Part shown: positions 49,893-58,088 of the stretch, piece by piece
How positions within the stretch are numbered: position 1 is the first letter of the stretch
Layout: every line of letters starts with the position of its first letter
From: Sphingomonas sp. PP-CE-1A-559
GTDB taxonomy: Bacteria; Pseudomonadota; Alphaproteobacteria; Sphingomonadales; Sphingomonadaceae
Direction: 5' to 3'
Assembly: GCF_004340965.1 (NCBI RefSeq)
Contig: NZ_SLYA01000001.1
Span: forward strand, 496,001-560,000
DNA length: 64,000 nucleotides
Made by a program: the position numbers and the translations under genes
The notes under the pieces: generated by a model
What the model saw: the letters and a program-made list of their open reading frames with translations, nothing else
Databases searched by the model: none
What the model was told of the DNA's origin: nothing

Positions 49893-52265
49893 CTAGGCGG
49901 CGGCCGATGCTTTCCAGCGACCATGTGCCAACGCACGCGCCTGTTCGACGGGCATCGGGCGACCGAAATAGAAGCCCTGGACGTTGGTGCAACCGAACGC
50001 CTGCGCCATGCGATGCTCGGCTTCGGTTTCGACGCCCTCCGCCGTCGTGTCGATGTCGAGGCTCCGGGCGAGCGCGATCACCGCATGGACAATCGCAACC
50101 GCTTCGCGCGTCCCGGCGGCGGCGTCGCGGACGAAGCTTCGGTCGATCTTGATCGACGAAAACCGCGTACGGCTGAGATAGCCGAGCGAGGAATGGCCGA
50201 CGCCGAAATCATCGAGACTAAGCCGCACGCCCATGTCGAGCAGCCGCTCCAGGACCTTGGTCGCGCCAAGCGCCTCGGTCAGGAACACGCTCTCGGTAAC
50301 CTCGAGTTCGAGGCGATCCGCGGAAAGGCCTGTGTTCGCCAGCGCGGAGGTGACTGTCGTCACGAAATTGGGGTTCTGGAGCTGGTCGGCAGAGACGTTG
50401 ACTGCGACACGGATGTCGGACGGCCATTTCGCGGCCTCCTCGCACGCCGTGCGAAGCGCCCACGCCCCGATCGGCGCGATCAGGCGCGCGTCCTCGGCGA
50501 GCGGAATGAACTTTTCGGGGGCGATGACGCCGAACCGCGGACTGGTCCAGCGCAACAGCGCCTCGAACGCGACCAGCCTTTCGCCGCGTGCATCGACGAC
50601 CGGCTGATACTCGAGGTGCATCTCGCCATTCTCAAGCGCCGTGCGCAGCGCCATTTCAAGAATACGTCGCTCCTCGGCCTTCACATGCAGTTCGGGCTCG
50701 TAGCTGCGATACACTCCCCGGCCTGCGTCTTTGGCACGGTAAAGCGCGAGATCGGCTGAGCGGACGAGCATTTCCGCCGTGCGTCCGTCGCGCGGGCCGA
50801 TCGCGATGCCGACGCTGGCACCGATGTACAGCGTATGTGCGTCGATGTCGTAGGGCTGCGAGAGGGTCTCGATGATGCGCCGCGCCAAGTCGTCTATCGC
50901 ACCGGCGTCGGTCGCATCGCGCACGATCACGGCGAATTCGTCGCCTCCGAGGCGTCCGCACAAATTACCGTCCGCCATCAAGCCCTCGAGTCGCTCGGAC
51001 ACGCGTCCCAGCAGGCGATCACCGATCGGGTGGCCGAGCGTATCGTTGACGGCCTTGAACCGATCGAGGTCGAGCATCATGAATGCATACCGGCCGCCCC
51101 ATCGGTCGGCCTCACCCATCGTCCTGACGAGCGTCTCGTTGATCATCAATCGGTTGGGCAATCCGGTGAGCACGTCGAACCGGGCCATCCGGTTGATCCG
51201 GTCTTCCGATGCGCGAAGCTCGGTAATGTCGGAAATGACACCGCGGAATCCGTAGAACTCGCCATCGTCGCCAAATCGCGGCGAGGCGGCAATGTCCCAC
51301 CAACGACCCTGGCCGCCGATCGTCACCGGCAGGCTGACGTCGCGGAAACTCTCGCGTCGCCGCAGCTTTTCCGCCAGCGTTCGCAACTCGGGTGCGAATT
51401 CGCCGCTGTCCCAGCTCGGCCCCGCCAACAACTGGAGTAACGGCATGCCGTCGATGGCGCCGGGTTCTAGACCGCACGCGACCGCGAACCGCGGCGACGC
51501 GCGGACGATGCGACGCATGGCATCGGTCTCCCACAGCCAGTCCGCCCCGGTATCCTCGAACTCGCGCAGGAGCAGGCTGACGGTCTCGTCGCGCTCGTTC
51601 AGCGTGATCTCGTTGGCGCGGATCAGCACGAGCGCGCGGGCGCGACTGATACATCCCGCCATCAGCAAAAGGGTAAAGCCCAGGATCCCGAATGCCGCCG
51701 AGGTCGTGCCGGCGATCAGCAGCTGGATGACCATCGCCGCGCCGAGATACCCCAGGAATACCAGCGTCGCGAGCGCCAGCGGCGCCATCGCAAACGCCGC
51801 GGCAGTCATCAAGACGGTCAGCGTGATCCCGAGCCCCGCGGTCGTCCCCGATGGCGCGTGCGTACAGAACAGGATCGGCACGCACGACCAGCCGAGGCCA
51901 AGCGCCAGCCCTTCCCACCCGGTCTTGCGCAGATCGCGAACGCTTGCCTGGCTTTCACCATTGTGGTGGACGGCTAGACGACGGAAGCCAACCGCAGCAG
52001 CGACTGCGACGACCAGCGCGGACCATGTAGCGATCTGCCATGCGGGGACGGTGTCGCGGACGAGGAACCCGGTCGCCAGCACCGCCGCGATATTCGCAGC
52101 CAGCAGGACCAGCGCCATCTTGCGCCCCGCGAACAGCTGTGCGGCGCGGATTCGGCTCCACTCGACATGATCCGCCCCGCCGCCGCGAACCCCCAGCAAC
52201 GTGGGAATGTCGACGGTCACGCGGCGTGACGGAGAAGGCGGTGCGAGACTCACGGCGTCAGTCAT
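49893..52265 (-). CDS. Membrane GGDEF-EAL protein with PAS domain (cyclic di-GMP turnover)
   Basis: A 790-residue signalling protein. N-terminal membrane part with about six helices (residues 45-205; FAGRKMALVLLAANIAAVLATGFLV and following), a PAS domain at about 235-365 (DWLWETDAMRRIVRASPRFAVACG), a GGDEF domain with the intact motif CGRLGGDEFAVI near residue 441, and an EAL domain with FEALLRW near 567 plus the catalytic stretch LSLDDFGVGHSSLGYL. Both catalytic motifs are intact, so it could make or break cyclic di-GMP. An allosteric R-x2-D site before GGDEF was not seen. The next gene upstream in the same direction is the fatty-acyl-AMP ligase, 158 bp away. Confidence 0.93.
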   Translation of the reverse strand: MTDAVSLAPPSPSRRVTVDIPTLLGVRGGGADHVEWSRIRAAQLFAGRKMALVLLAANIAAVLATGFLVRDTVPAWQIATWSALVVAVAAAVGFRRLAVHHNGESQASVRDLRKTGWEGLALGLGWSCVPILFCTHAPSGTTAGLGITLTVLMTAAAFAMAPLALATLVFLGYLGAAMVIQLLIAGTTSAAFGILGFTLLLMAGCISRARALVLIRANEITLNERDETVSLLLREFEDTGADWLWETDAMRRIVRASPRFAVACGLEPGAIDGMPLLQLLAGPSWDSGEFAPELRTLAEKLRRRESFRDVSLPVTIGGQGRWWDIAASPRFGDDGEFYGFRGVISDITELRASEDRINRMARFDVLTGLPNRLMINETLVRTMGEADRWGGRYAFMMLDLDRFKAVNDTLGHPIGDRLLGRVSERLEGLMADGNLCGRLGGDEFAVIVRDATDAGAIDDLARRIIETLSQPYDIDAHTLYIGASVGIAIGPRDGRTAEMLVRSADLALYRAKDAGRGVYRSYEPELHVKAEERRILEMALRTALENGEMHLEYQPVVDARGERLVAFEALLRWTSPRFGVIAPEKFIPLAEDARLIAPIGAWALRTACEEAAKWPSDIRVAVNVSADQLQNPNFVTTVTSALANTGLSADRLELEVTESVFLTEALGATKVLERLLDMGVRLSLDDFGVGHSSLGYLSRTRFSSIKIDRSFVRDAAAGTREAVAIVHAVIALARSLDIDTTAEGVETEAEHRMAQAFGCTNVQGFYFGRPMPVEQARALAHGRWKASAAA

Positions 52266-52423
52266 AGATCAGCTTGGTTAGCAGATGGTTCGCATTGCCC
52301 GCGGTGAGTGTAATTAAGTTCGGTTTGGGGCCAATGCGCATGATCGCGCAGGCTCCTGCCACAGCTCGATCCATATGTCAGCCGTGGCCGGGCTTTCGCC
52401 GCCTGCTCATAGGCAGGACGGTC

Positions 52424-54187
52424 TCAGGCTGCGATGTCGTACGGCTTGATGTCGCCACTCAGGTACAGGTTGCGCGCCTTCGCACGGCTGAGCTTGCCCG
52501 ACGAGGTGCGGGGCAGGGTACGCGGCGGGATCAGTTCGATCAGGCAGTTCATGCCCGTCACCGACCGCACGCGCTCGCGGATCTCATCACGCAGGCGCAG
52601 GCGTTCGGCCTCGTCCGAGCTGCGGCACTGGACCAGCACGGCGGGGGTTTCCTCGCCGCCAGGCGTGGTGATCGCGAACGCGGCGATGTCGCCGGCCTTG
52701 AAGCCCGGAAGCTGTTCCACCGCCCACTCGATATCCTGCGGCCAGTGGTTCTTGCCGTTGACGATGATCATGTCCTTGGCGCGGCCGACGATGTAGATGT
52801 AGCCGTCCGACATATAGCCCATGTCGCCGGTATCGAGCCAACCGTCGGCCATGCACGCCTCGGTCGCGACGTCGTCACGGAAATAGCCGACCATCACCGA
52901 CTTGCCGCTGCACCAGACCTTGCCGATCGCGCGATCGGGGAGCGGCGTGCCGTCCTCTTCGCGGATCTCGATTCGCATGTCGCGGACCGGCTTGCCGCAG
53001 TTGACGATCGCCCGGTAGCGCTGCGGACGGTCCCCGCCGCGCGAGCCACCCGAAAGCTGCGTTTCCTCGACCAGTTCGACCCGGATGCCTTCGCCCGGCG
53101 GCATCAGCGACACGGCGAGAGTCGCCTCGGCAAGGCCATAGCTCGGCAGGAACGCGCTCGCCTTGAAGCCCGCATCGGCGAACGCGTCGACGAACGACTG
53201 CATCACGTCGGGACGGATCATGTCCGCGCCGTTGCCGGCGACCCGCCAGCGCGACAGGTCGAACCGATCGCTCGCCTTGGTCTGCGACGACATGCGGCGC
53301 GCGCAGATATCGTAGCCGAAGGTCGGCGAATAGCTGAGCGTCGTGCCTTCGTTGCGGCTGATGAGATCGAGCCACGCAAGCGGACGGCGCGCGAAATCCT
53401 CGGTCTTGAGGTAATCGGTCGAGACTTGGTTGGCGATCGGCGACAGGAAGCAGCCGACCAGACCCATGTCGTGATACCAGGGCAGCCACGAGACGCAGCG
53501 ATCGGTGCCGCAGATCTCCATGCCGTGGCTGTGCGCGGCGAGGTTGTTGAGCAGCGCGGCGTGCGTGATGACGACGCCGTGCGGGAAGCGCGTCGAGCCG
53601 CTTGAATATTGCAGATACGCGATGTCGTCTGGCTTGGCCTCGGGCAGCGTTGCGGCCGGTGCCTCGCGCACGGCGAACTCGGACCAGTCGATCCCGACGG
53701 TGCCCGACAGGCGCGCGGCCTCGCCGGCCATCTGTGCGAGTTCGGGCGGGAAGATCAGCATCTTCGGGTCGCAGCTCGACAGCTGGACGCGGAGCTGTTC
53801 GATGTACGAATCGCGGCCGCCGAACGAAGTCGGCAGGGGCAGCGGCACGGGCCACGCGCCGGCATAGACGACACCGAAGAACAGCGCGGCGAACTCGGGA
53901 CCGGTCTCGGCGACCAGCGCGATGCGGTCGGCAGGGGCGACACCGGCGGCGATCATGCGATCCGCCATCGCACGCGCGTCGTCCCGGAGCTGCGAATAAG
54001 GGTAAGGCTGCGACAAACTGCCGCGAGCGTCGTGGAAATTAAGCCCGCGGTTACCGCTAGCGGCATAATCGAGCGCTTCGCCCAGCGTGCCGAAATCGGC
54101 GAAACGGCGTGGCAGGGCGTCTTGGGTCGGCGTCGCAACGATTGCCGCTACGGTCATGCCGTCCTTGTTAGCCGTGTCGGTCGTCAT
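52424..54187 (-). CDS. Fatty-acyl-AMP ligase (FAAL)
   Basis: A 587-residue adenylate-forming enzyme of the FAAL type, which activates a fatty acid as acyl-AMP for transfer to an acyl carrier protein rather than CoA. Motifs: IAYLQYSSGSTRFPHGVVITHAAL (ATP loop), SWLPWYHDMGLVGCFLSPI, SYGLAEATLAVS, and DGWLDTGDMGYMSDGYIYIVGRAKDMIIVNGKN. The opening region (TLGEALDYAASGNRGLNFHD...PYSQLRDDARAMA) fits FAALs linked to lipid or polyketide synthesis. No PKS, NRPS or acyl carrier gene is adjacent, so the acceptor is not known. It is divergent from recX across 98 bp. Confidence 0.9.
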   Translation of the reverse strand: MTTDTANKDGMTVAAIVATPTQDALPRRFADFGTLGEALDYAASGNRGLNFHDARGSLSQPYPYSQLRDDARAMADRMIAAGVAPADRIALVAETGPEFAALFFGVVYAGAWPVPLPLPTSFGGRDSYIEQLRVQLSSCDPKMLIFPPELAQMAGEAARLSGTVGIDWSEFAVREAPAATLPEAKPDDIAYLQYSSGSTRFPHGVVITHAALLNNLAAHSHGMEICGTDRCVSWLPWYHDMGLVGCFLSPIANQVSTDYLKTEDFARRPLAWLDLISRNEGTTLSYSPTFGYDICARRMSSQTKASDRFDLSRWRVAGNGADMIRPDVMQSFVDAFADAGFKASAFLPSYGLAEATLAVSLMPPGEGIRVELVEETQLSGGSRGGDRPQRYRAIVNCGKPVRDMRIEIREEDGTPLPDRAIGKVWCSGKSVMVGYFRDDVATEACMADGWLDTGDMGYMSDGYIYIVGRAKDMIIVNGKNHWPQDIEWAVEQLPGFKAGDIAAFAITTPGGEETPAVLVQCRSSDEAERLRLRDEIRERVRSVTGMNCLIELIPPRTLPRTSSGKLSRAKARNLYLSGDIKPYDIAA

Positions 54188-54285
54188 CGCAGTTCCTGCC
54201 TTGGTTCGTCGCGGTGTTTGAACACACCACGCCTATCTTCAGTCTAGCCGTTCAACTTCGGGTGCCAGTGTGGCACAATGATGGC

Positions 54286-54969
54286 GTGACCGATGATAGC
54301 CACAGCGAAAGCAACGCGTTTCCCTCGTCGCTGGATGCCGGCGACCAAGAAAACGGCGCGTTCGACGATAGCAGCGGTACGAAGCGGCGCGGCGGCAAGA
54401 GCTGGGGCAAAGGCGGCGGCAAGGACCGGGCGCGCGAGCGTCCTGCGCTAAAACCGCTCGACGCGGCGGCGCTCGAACAGATGGCGCTGCGCTACGTCGA
54501 GCGGTTCGCGACCACGCGGGGCCGCCTGACCGATTATTTGATGCGGAAGATCCGCGAACGGGGCTGGGACGGGGGCACCGGCGCGGCGCTGGCCGAGCCC
54601 GGCGAACTGGCGCAGCGGATGGCCGATCTCGGTTATGTCGACGACCGCGCCTTTGCCGAGCAACGCGCTGCTGCGATGCAGCGACGCGGCCTCGGGGCGC
54701 GGCGTGTCGCAGGGGCGTTCCGAGAGGCTGGCATCGACGAAGGCGACGCGCAGTCGGTCGCGCCCGCTATCGCCGATCGCGCAGTCGAATCGGCACTCGC
54801 CTTCGCACGACGCAAGCGAATCGGCCCCTACGGCACCGGGGACGGCGACCGAAAACTCCACGAAAAACAGCTCGCGGCGATGCTGCGGGCGGGGCACCGG
54901 TTCGATCTCGCACGCAAAATTGTTGCTGCACCGCCGTCCGACAGCCCCGAATCGATGGATTTCGACTGA
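54286..54969 (+). CDS. recX: RecX-family regulator of RecA
   Basis: RecX binds RecA filaments and holds back recombination. The 227-residue product from GTG has a disordered N-terminus rich in Gly/Lys/Ser (TKRRGGKSWGKGGGKDRARERP) and then the three-helix RecX repeats (LRYVERFATTRGRLTDYLMRKIRERGW; MADLGYVDDRAFAEQRAAAMQRRGLGARRVAGAFREAGI). Start choice is uncertain: an ATG in frame at 54214 would overlap the FAAL promoter; GTG gives a normal start but only a weak ribosome-binding site. recA is not adjacent. Confidence 0.85.
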   Translation: MTDDSHSESNAFPSSLDAGDQENGAFDDSSGTKRRGGKSWGKGGGKDRARERPALKPLDAAALEQMALRYVERFATTRGRLTDYLMRKIRERGWDGGTGAALAEPGELAQRMADLGYVDDRAFAEQRAAAMQRRGLGARRVAGAFREAGIDEGDAQSVAPAIADRAVESALAFARRKRIGPYGTGDGDRKLHEKQLAAMLRAGHRFDLARKIVAAPPSDSPESMDFD

Positions 54970-54971
54970 GG

Positions 54972-54993
54972 GTCGCAACGGATTCATTGCGAC
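54972..54993. promoter_or_regulatory. Hairpin between recX and the cold-shock gene
   Basis: GTCGCAA and TTGCGAC form a perfect 7-bp stem with an 8-nt loop, 3 bp after the recX stop. There is no T-run. It may be a weak terminator or belong to the leader of the cold-shock gene, whose RNAs often carry temperature-dependent structure. Confidence 0.35.
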
Positions 54994-55062
54994 TGCGACG
55001 AACCGTGCTAGCAAGGCGTCCAGGGGTGTAACAATGCGTAACGACACGCAGCAGGTGCTGAC

Positions 55063-55638
55063 ATGCCGGTAGAGGTGGGGCCAGTGGAAGCGGGAACGAC
55101 GACGCTTGAGGGTGTTGGCGCGGCCGAAACGCGTGCGATCGGCGGCGTCATCAAATGGTTCGACGTTACGCGCGGGTTCGGCTTCGCGGTCGCGGACGAC
55201 GAGACCGTCGGCGATATCCTCGTGCACTTTTCCGTCCTGCAGGCGCACGGCCGCCGCAGCCTTCCCGAAGGTGCGCGCGTCGAGACGCTGTCGGTCCAGC
55301 GCGGCCGCGGGTTCCAAGCGCGCGAGATTCTCTCGATCGATCTGACTAACGCGGTCGAGGAGCAGGTTCGGGCACCGATATCGCCCGATCGGATCGACCC
55401 GATCGCGATGATCGACGCGGCGGGACCGTTCGAGGCAGCGTCGGTGAAATGGTTCAACCGGTTGAAGGGCTATGGCTTTCTGGTACGGGGGGCCGATGGC
55501 AGCGACATCTTCGTCCACATGGAAACGCTGCGCCGCGCCGGGATCGAGACGGTCGAACCCGACCAGCCGCTCCGCGCGCGCGTCGTCGAAGGACGTAAGG
55601 GGCCGCTTGCCGTCGCGGTCGAAGAGGATCTCGGATGA
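55063..55638 (+). CDS. Tandem cold-shock domain protein
   Basis: A 191-residue protein with two cold-shock domains: residues about 25-95 (IGGVIKWFDVTRGFGFAVADDE...GDILVHFSVL) and 125-190 (ASVKWFNRLKGYGFLVRGADGSDIFVHMETL). Both keep the RNA-binding RNP1-like KWF...GFGF/GYGF and RNP2-like D-I-(L/F)-V-H motifs. Double-domain forms are typical of alphaproteobacteria. It would bind single-stranded RNA as a chaperone. The stop overlaps the DUF192 gene start, so the two are translated together. Confidence 0.93.
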   Translation: MPVEVGPVEAGTTTLEGVGAAETRAIGGVIKWFDVTRGFGFAVADDETVGDILVHFSVLQAHGRRSLPEGARVETLSVQRGRGFQAREILSIDLTNAVEEQVRAPISPDRIDPIAMIDAAGPFEAASVKWFNRLKGYGFLVRGADGSDIFVHMETLRRAGIETVEPDQPLRARVVEGRKGPLAVAVEEDLG

Positions 55639-56135
55639 TGTTCGTTACGAAGGCCGTGTTGGCCGGAGTGCTGGCGCTGGGCGTCGGCGCCGGGGGTGTC
55701 GCGTACATGAATAGCCGCGCCGACTCGGACGTGGCCTCAGTCGTTACGCTGCCGCTGACGATCAAGAGCGCGAACGGGACGCATGCGTTCAAGGTCGAGA
55801 GCGCGAAGACGGAGGCGGAACAGGCGCGCGGATTGATGTTTCGTACCGACCTGACGCCCGATGGCGGCATGCTGTTCTGGCCGTATCCCGCCAAGGGTGG
55901 CGAGCCGGTGGTGGCGAACTTCTGGATGAAGAACACGCCGAGCCCGCTCGACATCCTCTATATACGCGCCGACGGCACGATCGCGCGGATCGCCGAGAAT
56001 ACCGTGCCGTTTTCGGAACAGCCGATCCCGTCGGGCGAGCCGGTCGGCGCGGTGCTGGAATTGGTGGGCGGCCGCGCTTCGGAACTGGGAATTGCCGAGG
56101 GCGATCTGGTGACGTGGGACAAGGGCGCGAAGTAG
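55635..56135 (+). CDS. DUF192 family exported protein
   Basis: A 166-residue protein with an N-terminal signal or anchor helix (FVTKAVLAGVLALGVGAGGVAYM). The DUF192 core follows: VESAKTEAEQARGLMFRTDL, MLFWPYPA, VANFWMKNTPSPLDILYI and the ending VLELVGGRASELGIAEGDLV. The family is widespread in the bacterial envelope but has no proven function. It overlaps the cold-shock gene by 4 bp. An M-M start is possible at either of two adjacent codons. Confidence 0.9.
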   Translation: MMFVTKAVLAGVLALGVGAGGVAYMNSRADSDVASVVTLPLTIKSANGTHAFKVESAKTEAEQARGLMFRTDLTPDGGMLFWPYPAKGGEPVVANFWMKNTPSPLDILYIRADGTIARIAENTVPFSEQPIPSGEPVGAVLELVGGRASELGIAEGDLVTWDKGAK

Positions 56136-56161
56136 GCGCGCGAACCGTTCGATCAATGGCA

Positions 56162-56265
56162 CCACCCCGGCGAAGGCCGGGGCCCAATTGGGAAGGTCGC
56201 TGTAACGGCGAACAGCGCTTCGTTAGCGACGTTACCCAATTGGGCCCCGGCCTTCGCCGGGGTGG
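56162..56265. repeat. 104-bp inverted-repeat element, family A copy 4
   Basis: The cleanest copy: CCACCCCGGCGAAGGCCGGG plus CCCAATTGGG, then AAGGTCGCTGTAACGGCG and TTCGTTAGCGACGTTAC in the middle, and the exact inverted arm on the right. It is 26 bp after the DUF192 stop. With family D copy 2 it makes up most of the 362-bp gene-free stretch 56136-56497. Confidence 0.93.
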
Positions 56266-56296
56266 GATATGTGACTAGCCGACGTCTCCAGCCAAG

Positions 56297-56351
56297 TGTT
56301 TCCCCGCGAAGGCGGGGACCCAGTCTGGGCTCCCGCCTTCGCGGGAGAACA
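56297..56351. repeat. 55-bp double-hairpin repeat, family D copy 2 (inverted relative to copy 1)
   Basis: TGTTTCCCCGCGAAGGCGGG, then GACCCAGTCTGGGCTCC and CGCCTTCGCGGGAGAACA. The order of the T-rich and A-rich flanks shows that it is in the opposite orientation to 28123-28177. It lies 31 bp from the family A element. Confidence 0.88.
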
Positions 56352-56497
56352 AGGAAGCGGAACCGTTGCAGGCAGAAGCGTTAAACGGCGAACTCCACGA
56401 TCGTCCCCCGCCAGGGGAAGGATCGTTTAGAGGGTCGCTCAACACCTTCCCCATCATCGAGGTTGAAGCCCGCCCCCACTCGCGGTAAGCGCCAACC

Positions 56498-56890
56498 ATG
56501 GGCTTTCTCGCATCGACTTTCACGTGGTGGAATGGCGCCACCCTCGGCACCAAATTCGGCTTGCGCAGCATGGCGAAGAAGGGCGAGGACGCGCTTGGCA
56601 ACGTCTATTACGAAGGTGGCAAGGACACCGCGGGCAACCCGCGCCGCTGGGTGATCTATCAAGGCGCGACCGACGCGAGCCGCGTGCCGCCGGCGTGGTT
56701 CAGCTGGCTCCATCATCAGGTCGACGACGTGCCCGATCGCGCATTGCCGCCGATCCGTGCGTGGCAGAAGCCTGCGGTGCCGAACCTGACGGGTACCGCG
56801 CTGGCCTATCGCCCCGCCGGTGCGCTCGAAAAAGGTGGCCACCGTGCCGCCGCGACGGGCGATTACGAAGCCTGGACGCCCGAAGGGTGA
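56498..56890 (+). CDS. NADH:ubiquinone oxidoreductase accessory subunit, NDUFA12 family
   Basis: A 130-residue supernumerary complex I subunit related to mitochondrial NDUFA12 (B17.2), confined to alphaproteobacteria and mitochondria. Signature parts are TWWNGATLGTKFGLR, the strand GNVYYEGG, RRWVIYQGATDASRVPPAWFSWLHHQVDD, and the C-terminal tail AYRPAGALEKGGHRAAATGDYEAWTPEG. It packs on the peripheral arm near the membrane. The nuo operon itself is not in the window. The DUF2155 gene starts 2 bp after its stop, as commonly seen in this group. Confidence 0.93.
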   Translation: MGFLASTFTWWNGATLGTKFGLRSMAKKGEDALGNVYYEGGKDTAGNPRRWVIYQGATDASRVPPAWFSWLHHQVDDVPDRALPPIRAWQKPAVPNLTGTALAYRPAGALEKGGHRAAATGDYEAWTPEG

Positions 56891-56892
56891 TC

Positions 56893-57543
56893 ATGCGCTG
56901 GCTCGCCGCGGCCGTGTTGGTCGTGGCGTTGGCGGTCGGCGGCTGGTTCGGATACCGCGCGCTCACCACGCACGCGACGAAAGTGGCCGCGGTCCAGCAG
57001 GACCTGCCGGGCGCTGACGAGCAGGGCAATTCCTCGATAGAGACGATCGATACCGGTGCCGTAGCGATCGCTAATGGCGGCACGCCCATGGCGCAGCGCG
57101 TCGCGGTGCTCGGGCTGCTTAACAAGCGTAACGGCGAAACCCGCGAAGTAACGCTCAAGCCCGGTCAGGCGACGCGCATGGGCGACGTCGTGCTGCGGTT
57201 GCGGGCGTGCGAACAGACCGCTCCGTGGGAGCAGGAGCAGCTGACCGGCGCGTTCGTACAGGTGCTGGTGCGCGGCGTAGACACGCATTGGCGGCGGACG
57301 TTCTCGGGCTGGCTGTACAAGGAGCGCCCCGCGCTGAACGCGGTCCAGCATCCGGTCTACGACGTCTGGACCAAGAGCTGCGCGATGACCTTCCCGGAGA
57401 CCGGCCCCGATACTGCGCCGCCCGCCGAAGCCTTGCCGGCCAAGCGATCGAGCGCACGAAAGTCGCCGGCTGCCGAGGATACCCCGGCGCCGGAGGATGG
57501 CTTGAGCGCTCCCTCGAGTGCCGCACCCAGCAACGCGACATAG
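56893..57543 (+). CDS. DUF2155 family exported protein
   Basis: A 216-residue protein with an N-terminal helix (MRWLAAAVLVVALAVGGWFGY). The DUF2155 core is at about 60-165: VAVLGLLNKRNGETREVTLKPGQATRMGDVVLRLRACEQTAPWEQEQLTGAFVQV...RRTFSGWLYKERPALNAVQHPVYDVWTKSCAM, including the two conserved cysteines. The last 50 residues are Ala/Pro/Ser-rich. These 3' bases overlap the convergent aat coding region by 187 bp. The function is unknown; synteny with the NDUFA12 gene is conserved. Confidence 0.9.
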   Translation: MRWLAAAVLVVALAVGGWFGYRALTTHATKVAAVQQDLPGADEQGNSSIETIDTGAVAIANGGTPMAQRVAVLGLLNKRNGETREVTLKPGQATRMGDVVLRLRACEQTAPWEQEQLTGAFVQVLVRGVDTHWRRTFSGWLYKERPALNAVQHPVYDVWTKSCAMTFPETGPDTAPPAEALPAKRSSARKSPAAEDTPAPEDGLSAPSSAAPSNAT

Positions 57544-58088
57544 TCCGCGCGCTCGATCTCGATCGCGCCGAGCGAGGCGAGGTGCGAGGTCTGGAACTGG
57601 CAATCGAGCAGCGTGAACCCGCCCACCCTCAGCCGCGCGACGAGGTGCGCGAGCGCGACCTTCGACGCGTCGGTCGCGCGGCTGACCATGCTCTCGCCGA
57701 AGAACGCGCGGCCGAGCGAAAGCCCGTAGAGGCCACCCACCAGCTTGCCGCCGTCCCAGCACTCGACCGAATGCGCGAACCCCATTGCATGCAGCGTCTG
57801 GAAGACGCGCTCGATGCCGTCGTTGATCCACGTCTCGGGGCGGCCCTCGACGCTTTCGGCACAAAGCTGGACGATGCGTTCGAACGCGGTGTCGACGGTG
57901 ACCTGGAACCGGTCCGCGGCGATCGTCTTCCTCAGCGAGCGCGAGAGCTGGAACCCGTCGAGCGGCAGGACAGCGCGGCGGCGTGGCTCGACCCAGTACA
58001 CGCTTGCGGCGTCGCGGCTGTCCGCCATCGGGAACACGCCGACCGAATAGGCGCCGAGCACAAGTTGAGGGTCTAACACGTCGCTCAT
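57357..58088 (-). CDS. aat: Leucyl/phenylalanyl-tRNA-protein transferase
   Basis: Adds Leu or Phe to N-terminal Arg or Lys of proteins, marking them for ClpS/ClpAP. At 243 residues it is of family length. Motifs: QLVLGAYSVGVFPMADSRDA (N-terminal GxFPM), WINDGIERVFQTLHAMGFAHSVECWDGGKLVGGLYGLSLGRAFFGESMVS, and DCQFQTSHLASLGA. The C-terminus (GKVIAQLLVQTS) lies within the region shared with the convergent DUF2155 gene. Its ATG overlaps the stop of the ParA-like gene by 4 bp. Confidence 0.95.
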   Translation of the reverse strand: MSDVLDPQLVLGAYSVGVFPMADSRDAASVYWVEPRRRAVLPLDGFQLSRSLRKTIAADRFQVTVDTAFERIVQLCAESVEGRPETWINDGIERVFQTLHAMGFAHSVECWDGGKLVGGLYGLSLGRAFFGESMVSRATDASKVALAHLVARLRVGGFTLLDCQFQTSHLASLGAIEIERADYVALLGAALEGALKPSSGAGVSSAAGDFRALDRLAGKASAGGAVSGPVSGKVIAQLLVQTS

